18,596 nt of DNA from Balneolales bacterium (GTDB taxonomy: Bacteria > Bacteroidota > Rhodothermia > Balneolales > Natronogracilivirgulaceae). This document shows positions 6,991-13,143 of this stretch, piece after piece. Made by a program: the position numbers and the translations under genes. Under the pieces are notes generated by a model. It was not told where the DNA came from, ran no database searches, and saw nothing but the letters and a program-made list of their open reading frames with translations. Each line of letters starts with the position of its first letter. Position 1 is the stretch's first letter. The stretch lies in assembly GCA_007127695.1 (NCBI GenBank), contig SKYW01000181.1:1-18596 (forward strand), read 5' to 3'.

Positions 6991-7236
6991 CTAATCGTGC
7001 GCCACTTCCCGGCTCAGGACATCGGCGGCGACCAGGACCAGGAGTGATGCCAGGAGTCCAACGGCAAGCTCCCCGCCCAGACCGGTAAACAGGAAGATGA
7101 GGCCGCCGGCGACGGCTCCAAGTATGGCAAAAGCCATGCAGACGGCAAGGCCCGGACCGGAATCCCCCACGAGTCCATTGTATATCCATCCCACAACAAC
7201 GCCGATAAACAGAAGTGTAACGAATGTACCCATCAT
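6991..7236 (-). CDS. GlsB/YeaQ/YmgE-like small membrane protein
   Basis: An 81-residue, very hydrophobic protein with three likely transmembrane segments (about 5-20, 30-52 and 57-74) separated by short glycine-rich turns. The layout (first helix with a G-W pair, then GxxxGGL...GLGG, then a third helix) matches the transglycosylase-associated protein family (GlsB, YeaQ, YmgE), often called stress-response membrane proteins. Their biochemical role is not settled, and the enzymatic name is historical. The ATG at 7236 is followed directly by a second ATG; GGA lies a few bases upstream. It converges with pntB and diverges from dinB. The third helix is less typical, so family assignment is moderate. 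Confidence 0.65.
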   Translation of the reverse strand: MMGTFVTLLFIGVVVGWIYNGLVGDSGPGLAVCMAFAILGAVAGGLIFLFTGLGGELAVGLLASLLVLVAADVLSREVAHD

Positions 7237-7322
7237 AAATCCGGTTTATATTCAGTAATTTTGATGTGCAGGCGGAAGCCCCTGGGAGGTATGCTCGGCC
7301 ATCCCGGAGCCTGGCGCCTTGG

Positions 7323-7360
7323 AAAAGTCGCAAAAAGTCGCATAAGATACGAATATTTCG
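7323..7360. promoter_or_regulatory. Tandem decamer and inverted repeat upstream of dinB
   Basis: AAAAGTCGCA is repeated exactly head to tail (7323-7332, 7333-7342), and CGAA-TAT-TTCG forms an inverted repeat at 7350-7360. Both lie within 50 bp of the dinB ATG at 7373, where an SOS repressor would be expected to bind. The inverted repeat only loosely resembles known LexA boxes (CGAAC...GTTCG). Upstream, TAATTTTG at 7256-7263 is an exact -7 box match, but it has no TTTG at the right distance. Confidence 0.35.
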
Positions 7361-7372
7361 GATATACGCGGA

Positions 7373-8458
7373 ATGGAGATCGTCAGGAAAATTATCCATA
7401 TCGACATGGACGCTTTTTTCGCTTCTGTGGAACAGCGGGATGATCCCTCTGTGAAGGGGAAGCCGGTGGTGGTGGGCGGATCGCCGCAGGGACGCGGCGT
7501 GGTGGCGGCCGCCAGCTACGAAGCGCGGAAATTCGGGATACGTTCAGCCATGCCCGCCGCCCACGCACTGCGCCTTTGTCCCGACGTCATCTTCATCCGT
7601 CCCCGCTTCGATGTCTACAAACAGGTCTCCCTGCAGATACGCGAGATTTTCCACGAATACACGGATCTGGTGGAGCCGCTTTCCCTTGATGAAGCGTACC
7701 TGGATGTGACCGAAAACAAGCCCGGCAATCCTTCGGCCACGCTTATCGCCCGCGAAATCAAGCAGATGATACGACAGCAGACCGGACTCACCGCCTCTGC
7801 CGGAATTTCATGCAACAAATTCTTGGCCAAAATTGCATCTGACTTGCGGAAACCGGACGGAATCGCGCTCATCACGCCTGAAAAAGCCTCCGGTTTCATC
7901 GCCCGCCTGCCCATCGGCAAATTCCACGGCATCGGCAAGGCCACCGAAGCCAAAATGCACCGCCTTGGGATAAAAAACGGCGCCGATCTGCGTTCCTGGT
8001 CGCGCTGGGACCTGAACAAGCACTTCGGCAAGGTCGGCGCGTTCTACTACAACATAGCCCGGGCCATCGACGACCGCCCGGTCCGCACCGAGCGTATCCC
8101 GAAATCCATAGGAAAGGAAAAAACGTTTGAAGAGGATGTAGATTCCGTTGAATGGCTGGCCGGATTCCTTACCACTTTAAGCGACAAAGTCGCTGATCGC
8201 ATGCAACGGGAAGGCGCGGAAGCCCGCACGGTAACCCTGAAACTGCGCTATGACAATTTCGAAAGCATCACGCGCAGTTTTACGCCCGGATACCTGGTTT
8301 CCGAAGCCGCAGAAATTGCAGACCTGGCAGTCCGTCTGCTGCGGGAAACCGATGCCGGACAAAGAAAGGTGCGGTTGATCGGTGTAACCGTGTCCGGCTT
8401 CCTGAGGGAGGGGAAAAGCACGGACGGCGGACACCAGATGTCGCTGCCACTTGAATAG
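7373..8458 (+). CDS. dinB: DNA polymerase IV (Y-family)
   Basis: A 361-residue protein of normal DinB length. The palm motifs are DMDAFF (Asp11 and Asp13 as metal ligands, Phe16 at the steric-gate position) and SLDEAYLDV (Asp106 and Glu107 as catalytic acids). ASYEARKFGIRSAMP is the fingers signature, and AGISCNKFLAKIASDLRKPDG completes the palm. The little-finger domain runs to about residue 345, and the protein ends in QMSLPLE, which fits a beta-clamp-binding tail (QxSLPL). It carries out error-prone translesion synthesis and is commonly SOS-induced. The ATG is the only reasonable start before the IIHIDMD strand. It converges with the diheme cytochrome gene, with 33 bp between the stops. 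Confidence 0.95.
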   Translation: MEIVRKIIHIDMDAFFASVEQRDDPSVKGKPVVVGGSPQGRGVVAAASYEARKFGIRSAMPAAHALRLCPDVIFIRPRFDVYKQVSLQIREIFHEYTDLVEPLSLDEAYLDVTENKPGNPSATLIAREIKQMIRQQTGLTASAGISCNKFLAKIASDLRKPDGIALITPEKASGFIARLPIGKFHGIGKATEAKMHRLGIKNGADLRSWSRWDLNKHFGKVGAFYYNIARAIDDRPVRTERIPKSIGKEKTFEEDVDSVEWLAGFLTTLSDKVADRMQREGAEARTVTLKLRYDNFESITRSFTPGYLVSEAAEIADLAVRLLRETDAGQRKVRLIGVTVSGFLREGKSTDGGHQMSLPLE

Positions 8459-8491
8459 TGCGGCTATGTCGTTATTTCTCCGGCGGTACGG

Positions 8492-9466
8492 TTATTTCGC
8501 TGCCGTGTAAATCGGTCCGGTATCTTTCCTGATCGGTTCGAGCGATATCAGATACACGTATATGGCCTTCAGATCATCCTCGGTCATCCTGGCATAGGCC
8601 GCCCAGGGCATCGGGGAATCAGGATAGACCCTTCCGGCAAGAAACCGCTGGACGAACGCCTCTTCGGTCCAGCCAAACATGATCCCCGTCTCGGGATCCG
8701 GCGTAATATTCGGGGTCACATACACCATTCCGGGTTCAGAGGAAGACATTGGAAACCCACCGGCAAAACGCTCCCCGATGTAGGACCCATCCTTGAGATC
8801 CCTTTCGGTATGGCATGCCATGCATGCCGTTACGTTATTTGCCAGATAGGCACCATATTCAATGATATCATCTCTGTCCGGACGGTAACGGGAGGCGCCC
8901 TCTCCCCAGTCGACAGGCCCCATCCCAAACGACATGATCGCTTTGCCAAGCAGGTTGAAGTTGTTGTCCGGCACCTCGTTTTCAACAGGCGGCTGACTTC
9001 TCAGGTACGCGATTACATCGTGTATGTCCTGGTCGCTCATCAGGTGAAAATCCATGAGCGGGAAAAGGGCGCGTCCCTTTTGACTCACGTTGGCGCGCAA
9101 GGCCCGCTTCAGCTCCGCATCCGTGTAGCCCCCGATCCCGGTGTGCATGTCCGGGGTCAGGTTGGATGATGTGATCCGGCCGATTTCAAAGTCCCAGTAG
9201 TTGCCGCCGCTCAGCGGAACATATTCACCGGCATCCAGGGCGGCCCACTTGTCCTTGGTCGTGTGGCAGTAAGCGCAGTGTGCCGGTCCGTATACCAGGT
9301 AGCGACCGTTCTCAACGGCATCCGGCGTCATCGCCACCTGAAAGGTCTTGTCCAGCGGGACGTCAAAGGTCCGGTCCCACGAATTCTGAACATAGATCAA
9401 CAGGGCCGCCACGATTACCAGCAGACCCGACATGAGGTACAATACCCACTTCAGCAAAGCCTTCAT
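8492..9466 (-). CDS. Membrane-anchored diheme c-type cytochrome
   Basis: A 324-residue protein with an uncleaved-looking N-terminal membrane anchor (about 7-26) and two haem-attachment sites, CAYCH (64-68) and CMACH (215-219), in a periplasmic region. The two halves are homologous: each has a CxxCH, then NLTPDMHTGI (102-111) or NITPDPETGI (253-262), an aromatic turn, and a later PLM or PMP with downstream Met as candidate sixth ligand (Met138/143 and Met286/294). This fits the COG2010-type double cytochrome c proteins that accept electrons from periplasmic dehydrogenases or feed terminal oxidases. No dehydrogenase or oxidase gene is adjacent, so the partner is unknown. AAGGGGGC lies 7 nt before the ATG. 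It has its own promoter candidate at 9574-9604. Confidence 0.9.
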   Translation of the reverse strand: MKALLKWVLYLMSGLLVIVAALLIYVQNSWDRTFDVPLDKTFQVAMTPDAVENGRYLVYGPAHCAYCHTTKDKWAALDAGEYVPLSGGNYWDFEIGRITSSNLTPDMHTGIGGYTDAELKRALRANVSQKGRALFPLMDFHLMSDQDIHDVIAYLRSQPPVENEVPDNNFNLLGKAIMSFGMGPVDWGEGASRYRPDRDDIIEYGAYLANNVTACMACHTERDLKDGSYIGERFAGGFPMSSSEPGMVYVTPNITPDPETGIMFGWTEEAFVQRFLAGRVYPDSPMPWAAYARMTEDDLKAIYVYLISLEPIRKDTGPIYTAAK

Positions 9467-9506
9467 AAGCTGCCCCCTTCTGGATTGGGTTGATTTTTCT
9501 GGCTAC

Positions 9507-9522
9507 CACTCCCCCAGGAGTG
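9507..9522 (-). promoter_or_regulatory. Hairpin in the 5' leader of the cytochrome gene
   Basis: Perfect 6-bp arms CACTCC and GGAGTG flank a 4-nt loop, about 40 nt upstream of the cytochrome ATG and downstream of its predicted transcription start. There is no adjacent T tract on either strand, so it is more likely a leader RNA structure or a binding site than a terminator. Confidence 0.35.
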
Positions 9523-9573
9523 CCTTTCCGCTATTGACCGGCCCGACCCGCCTATCGGGGAATTGTCTTGCTG

Positions 9574-9604
9574 TAAATGTAATATAATTTTAAAATCATG
9601 CAAA
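9574..9604 (-). promoter_or_regulatory. Bacteroidota-type promoter for the diheme cytochrome
   Basis: On the minus strand: TTTG, exactly 19 bp, then TACATTTA. Against the consensus TTTG-N19-TAnnTTTG, the -33 box is perfect and the -7 box misses only its last base. The spacer is almost all A/T. Transcription would start near 9567, giving a leader of about 100 nt before the ATG at 9466. This is the best promoter match in the window and supports the Bacteroidota assignment. Confidence 0.6.
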
Positions 9605-9773
9605 CACTTGTTTATAAATTATCTATATACAACATGCTGTCATTGCGTGTCTTATACAGGAACAGGTGTCGTGGATACACACCGGTTTCCGGTCGTTGGC
9701 TGGGGGCGGTTGGGACAACAGGCGGCGGGTTGTGCTTTTCGGGCTCGACACGGCAGAGCCGCTCGGCACCGCA

Positions 9774-10952
9774 TCACGCCCCGGTGAGGATCCTGTGCTT
9801 CATGTGGTAGATGGCCCGGAAAAACGGTCCCCATGGAACCGAGGCCATGATTCGCAAGTCCTGATCGAACCGTGTTTGTTCTTCCAGGAACTGGAGGATG
9901 CTATCGAAGCGGTTTTTACGGAAGAGCTCGTAAAAGATGGTCAGAGAAGCCTCCGGATCCCGGTGCAGATTGAAGAGCAGCAGCATATCGTAAACCCGAA
10001 AGCGGTACGGGGACATGATGTCGGAGGGCGGATTTTTCCCCCGGGCAAGGGCATCGGCAATGGCGGCGCTGTGTTTCTGGATCCGGGTGAAGGTATACCC
10101 GGTGGAGGGCTTGGTGAGACCGCCCATCGTCCCCACATTCCAGACATTGCGACAGTAGCGGGCCGGATAGCGGCGATCTTCCATCGGAATCACCCCTTTT
10201 TCGGTGTATTCGATCTCATAAGAACCCGGCGGCTGCCCGAGGCGCTCTTCGATATACGTCTCAAGCCCTTGCCGGTAAGCCTCGTCCGTGATCACTTCCG
10301 GCGAGAACAGGGTGTATTCCACCAGCGCATCCCTGCTGCTGAAGGGCAATACATAGGCAAACGTGATCCCGTTTTTCTGCGGAACATCAAAATCCATGAA
10401 TGTTGCCGACTCCGGGTCAAAGACCGGCTCGGTCGTACGGATATGCCACCCGGCAAAATGCTGCAGCAGCGACAGATCGAGTTTTAGCCGGTTGAACCCC
10501 GGCGGACGCAATGCGCTCTGGAAGATATGTCCTGCCGTAAAGGGTCCCTCCGCCGTACGCATGACAGCAGATCCACTTTCAAATGCAAAGCCGTCTATAT
10601 CCGCTTCCAACAGGGTCACATTGGGGCTCTGTCGTGCCAGCTCCAGTATCTTGCCGGCATAATCGTCACTCTTTACGCAATGATAGCGGTATTTCTCGAG
10701 GGTTTCCGAAAAGAAGGTGTTCCGAACGCGGACTTCCAGTTTATCCCAGGTGTGATGGATAAGATCATCGAAAGGCACATGGCGGTCATCCCAGAAACAC
10801 CAGGTCTTGTCGCGCAACGGCTGCAGGGACCGGTCCGCCAATAGGATGCGGCGATCCCTGAGTTCCTCTCTCTGGAGGAAGTTCCACACCAGACTGAGTC
10901 CGGCTGCACCGGCACCGGCAATGATAAAGTCAAAATGTCGGGATGCTGTCAT
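9774..10952 (-). CDS. crtY: Lycopene beta-cyclase, CrtY type
   Basis: A 392-residue flavoprotein. The N-terminus FDFIIAGAGAAGLSL has the FAD-binding GAGAAG (13-18). The family motif DKTWCFWD (48-55) and the C-terminal GTMGGLTKPSTGYTFTRIQ match bacterial CrtY cyclases, particularly those of Bacteroidota. The enzyme converts the open ends of lycopene into beta-ionone rings, giving beta-carotene, at the inner membrane. I start it at the ATG at 10952: GGGAGG lies about 10 nt upstream, and the residue spacing to the FAD motif is normal. The longer open frame upstream has no similarity. No phytoene synthase, desaturase, ketolase or rhodopsin gene is nearby, so the rest of the pathway is elsewhere. 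It diverges from the M28 peptidase gene. Confidence 0.9.
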   Translation of the reverse strand: MTASRHFDFIIAGAGAAGLSLVWNFLQREELRDRRILLADRSLQPLRDKTWCFWDDRHVPFDDLIHHTWDKLEVRVRNTFFSETLEKYRYHCVKSDDYAGKILELARQSPNVTLLEADIDGFAFESGSAVMRTAEGPFTAGHIFQSALRPPGFNRLKLDLSLLQHFAGWHIRTTEPVFDPESATFMDFDVPQKNGITFAYVLPFSSRDALVEYTLFSPEVITDEAYRQGLETYIEERLGQPPGSYEIEYTEKGVIPMEDRRYPARYCRNVWNVGTMGGLTKPSTGYTFTRIQKHSAAIADALARGKNPPSDIMSPYRFRVYDMLLLFNLHRDPEASLTIFYELFRKNRFDSILQFLEEQTRFDQDLRIMASVPWGPFFRAIYHMKHRILTGA

Positions 10953-11206
10953 GGCAACAAATCCTCCCGGGAACGGGACTGCGGTTTCAGGTGAATGTAA
11001 TGGAAGTTCAGGATAAATGTGGCATGGACTCTTACAGCACCACCCTGCCAGCTGCAAACCCCCGCAACTTACGGAATGTCTGGATGAAGCGGAATCAGGC
11101 GGCACTTGCAGGCATTGATAACAAGACCGTCCTGCGCCAAATGGTTCCCAAACACCTGTTAAGATTTCTGTCGACCCTTCTTGGCCTCGGGGAAGTTGTA
11201 CCGTCT

Positions 11207-11221
11207 TCAGCGTGACGCTGA
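11207..11221. promoter_or_regulatory. Perfect inverted repeat, possible operator
   Basis: TCAGCGT-G-ACGCTGA: two perfect 7-bp arms around a single central base. It ends 9 bp upstream of the -33 box proposed for the M28 peptidase gene, in a gap between divergent genes. The size and symmetry suit a dimeric regulator. No second copy was noticed in the window. Confidence 0.4.
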
Positions 11222-11230
11222 GGATCGGCC

Positions 11231-11260
11231 TTTGTTTTTGCCGCGAGTGTCGTATTTTAG
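11231..11260 (+). promoter_or_regulatory. Bacteroidota-type promoter candidate for the M28 peptidase
   Basis: TTTG (11231-11234), 18 bp, then TATTTTAG (11253-11260). The -33 box is perfect and the -7 box differs at one base from TAnnTTTG. Transcription would start near 11267, about 30 nt before the ATG at 11298, which lacks a Shine-Dalgarno, as is common in Bacteroidota. Confidence 0.4.
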
Positions 11261-11297
11261 AGCTTTGACAATACATATTCACCATATTCAGCTTATC

Positions 11298-12767
11298 ATG
11301 ACGCGCCGTTTTGTTTCCCTGCCATCCCATCGTGGAGGCATCGCACAACTGACACCCGTGCACCCCCGCCTTGCGGCTCTTTTTTTTGGCATCCTTTTCT
11401 CAACATCGCTGCTGCTCGGCCCCGTTTCCGGACTCGCCACAGAACGAAACGAAGAAAGCGACATCCGGGAACAATATGAAGATATCGCTTCAGAGATCAT
11501 CCGCCAGGCGACTTCCACACATCGCGCCTATGAGCGGCTGGCGTATCTGAGCGACTATTTCCCTCACCGCCTCAGCGGCTCGGAAATGCTCGAGGATGCG
11601 ATCGACTGGACACTGGCGGAACTGGAACGCGACGGCATCCCGGTCATCCGGACACAGGATGTGGAAGTGCCCCACTGGGTCCGCGGCAACGAATACGCCA
11701 GAATGGTACATCCGTACGAGAAAGACCTGCCGATGCTCGGACTTGGCGGAAGCATCCGCACGCCCGAAGAAGGAATAACAGCGCAAACCGTAGTAGTGGA
11801 AAGCTTTGAAGAACTTCAGGAACGGCGCGACGAGGTTCCCGGAAAGATCGTTATCTACAACCAGCCGTTCCATGACTACGGTCAATCTGTTCAGTATCGC
11901 GTATGGGGTGCCGACAGGGCCGCCGAACATGGCGCAATCGGCGCACTTATCCGGGCCGTATCCCCCAATTCCATGGGACATCCGCACACCGGCATGATTC
12001 GCTACTCGGGCGATGTGCCCCGGATCCCCATCGCCTCCATTTCAGCCGAGGACGCCATGCTGCTGCACCGGTTCGACCAGCGCAGCGATCCTGCCACCGT
12101 GACCCTGTACATGGAAGCGGAACTGAAACAGGAGCCAGCAATTTCCCGGAACGTCATCGCGGAGATCCCGGGATCGGAATATCCGGAGGAAATCGTGGTC
12201 ATAAGCGGACATATCGACTCCTGGGATGTCGGACACGGCGCAATGGATGATGGCAGCGGCGTGGTGGTCACGTGGGAAGCCCTGCGCCTGCTCCACGAAA
12301 TGGGTCTCCAGCCCAAACGCACCATCCGGCTTGTCTTCTGGACCAACGAGGAAAACGGGGTGATGGGCGGACGCGCCTACCGCGACAAGGTGATCGAAAA
12401 AGGAGAGCTGGAGCGCCACCAGCTTGCCTTCGAGGTCGATTTCGGGGTGTTTGAACCGCTTGGATTCGGCTTCCAGGGGTCAGGGGAAGCATTGGAAATG
12501 CTCAAGCCCATCGCCGATCTCATGTCGCCCATGCGGGACATGCATCTGCGCGAAGGATCGTACGGAACCGTGGATATCGGTCCGCTCTATCGAGAAGGGG
12601 TTCCGATCATGGGATTGGATGTGGTCACCGACAAGTACTTCTGGTATCACCATTCATTGAAGGACACCATCGATAAACTGGATCCGGATGAAGTCGCCGA
12701 GTGTGTCGCCGCCGTCGCCGTAATGGCGTTCATCGTGGCCGATATGCCGGAACGCCTGCCCTGGTGA
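11298..12767 (+). CDS. Exported M28-family zinc metallopeptidase (carboxypeptidase Q-like)
   Basis: A 489-residue protein with a basic N-terminus, a hydrophobic core (about 25-44) and a likely signal-peptide end near residue 47 (VSGLA-TER). Residues about 60-290 carry a protease-associated-type insert, and the catalytic domain follows. The zinc-site motifs are GHIDSWDVGHGAMDDGSG (His305, Asp317), FWTNEENG (Glu351/352), FEVDFG (Asp381) and FWYHHS (His451/452), spaced as in plasma glutamate carboxypeptidase (carboxypeptidase Q). It likely removes amino acids from peptides outside the cytoplasm with two zinc ions, fitting a peptide-degrading lifestyle. There is no T9SS tail, so periplasmic location is inferred. 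The ATG at 11298 is chosen because it opens a proper signal peptide. The last codons (from 12753) already lie in the first 38-bp repeat unit. Confidence 0.9.
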   Translation: MTRRFVSLPSHRGGIAQLTPVHPRLAALFFGILFSTSLLLGPVSGLATERNEESDIREQYEDIASEIIRQATSTHRAYERLAYLSDYFPHRLSGSEMLEDAIDWTLAELERDGIPVIRTQDVEVPHWVRGNEYARMVHPYEKDLPMLGLGGSIRTPEEGITAQTVVVESFEELQERRDEVPGKIVIYNQPFHDYGQSVQYRVWGADRAAEHGAIGALIRAVSPNSMGHPHTGMIRYSGDVPRIPIASISAEDAMLLHRFDQRSDPATVTLYMEAELKQEPAISRNVIAEIPGSEYPEEIVVISGHIDSWDVGHGAMDDGSGVVVTWEALRLLHEMGLQPKRTIRLVFWTNEENGVMGGRAYRDKVIEKGELERHQLAFEVDFGVFEPLGFGFQGSGEALEMLKPIADLMSPMRDMHLREGSYGTVDIGPLYREGVPIMGLDVVTDKYFWYHHSLKDTIDKLDPDEVAECVAAVAVMAFIVADMPERLPW

Positions 12768-12866
12768 GCGCTGCCTGGCCTGATGGGTATCGTCTGTCCT
12801 GGTGACCAGCGTCTATTCTGTCGAGCATCGCCTGCTCTGGTGGGCTTTGCATGTCCTTGCGTCTAA
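12753..12866. repeat. Degenerate 38-bp tandem repeat, three copies
   Basis: Units start at 12753, 12791 and 12829, exactly 38 bp apart. Each opens with a version of CGCCTGCCCTGGTG (two or fewer changes per copy), and the rest is more diverged; units 1 and 2 match at 24 of 38 positions. Unit 1 covers the last five codons and the stop of the peptidase gene, so the array grew from, or into, the coding end. The TGA of unit 1 is kept out of context in unit 2 and lost in unit 3. Confidence 0.65.
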
Positions 12867-12870
12867 AGCC

Positions 12871-12990
12871 ACAATACCTGAATTATGGATGCGTGATGTA
12901 ACATGCGCGTGGCAAAAGCATCCTTTTATTACATGCCTGGTGCGTAAGCAACCTCATGTGACACGTCCGGAGTAAAATGCGGCGGCCCCC
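12871..12990. repeat. Degenerate 30-bp tandem repeat, about four copies
   Basis: Units begin at 12871, 12901, 12931 and 12961 with ACAATACCTG, ACATGCGCGT, ACATGCCTGG and ACACGTCCGG. The following AAGCA (12916-12920, 12946-12950) and AATGC (12976-12980) recur at the same offset. The 5' third of each unit is the best conserved. The first unit is the weakest. Conservation is low, so the array looks old. Confidence 0.5.
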
Positions 12991-13053
12991 GGTCACCTGT
13001 GGCATCATGCCGTCCAGACCACTGGAAACCATCTGCTTGCTTTACGATGTTTT

Positions 13054-13093
13054 ACATGCCTGGAGTTTTTATTACATTGCCGGGTAGACACAG
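13054..13093. repeat. Pair of 20-bp repeats
   Basis: ACATGCCTGGAG begins at 13054 and ACATTGCCGGGTAG at 13074, 20 bp later. The opening ACATGCCTGG is identical to the start of the 30-bp unit at 12931, so this pair and the 30-bp array probably share an origin. Confidence 0.4.
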
Positions 13094-13143
13094 GGTATTA
13101 TTGTGGAATCCGTGCCAGGTACATCCAACCAATCCTATTTGCC

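Larger units (their letters stand above)
9467..9773. other. Gap upstream of the cytochrome gene; promoter and hairpin, no gene
   Basis: These 307 bp separate the lycopene cyclase stop from the cytochrome start, both on the minus strand. The AT-rich part (about 9574-9650) contains the cytochrome promoter candidate. A perfect hairpin (CACTCC, 4-nt loop, GGAGTG) lies at 9507-9522 in the predicted 5' leader. A short palindrome (ACCGG-TTT-CCGGT) lies at 9680-9692. I found no T-tracted terminator for the cyclase gene and no plausible coding frame. Confidence 0.6.
10953..11297. other. Gap between divergent crtY and M28 peptidase genes
   Basis: These 345 bp should hold two divergent promoters. The crtY ribosome binding site is at the left edge. 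Near the right end lie a perfect inverted repeat (11207-11221) and a promoter candidate for the peptidase gene (11231-11260). Open frames through here are upstream extensions of the two flanking genes and resemble no family. I see nothing else in the middle. Confidence 0.55.
12768..13143. other. 376-bp gap filled mostly by degenerate tandem repeats
   Basis: Between the M28 peptidase stop and the T9SS protein start, both on the plus strand. From left to right it holds two more 38-bp units (to 12866), four diverged 30-bp units (12871-12990), about 60 bp with no pattern I can see, and two 20-bp units (13054-13093). TATTATTG at 13096-13103 resembles a -7 box but lacks a good TTTG partner. No gene or intrinsic terminator was found. 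Confidence 0.6.

Noticed and set aside
9507..9522. Intrinsic terminator
   Set aside because: The stem is perfect, but no T tract follows on either strand, and it lies in the predicted leader of the cytochrome gene.
10953..11363. 137-residue N-terminal extension of the lycopene cyclase
   Set aside because: The FAD-binding strand begins a few residues after the ATG at 10952, which has a good ribosome binding site. The upstream frame overlaps the peptidase gene.
13096..13103. Promoter -7 box for the T9SS protein gene (TATTATTG)
   Set aside because: The box matches 7 of 8, but there is no TTTG at 17-20 bp; only an ATTG at 16 bp. I mention it in the gap entry without calling a promoter.
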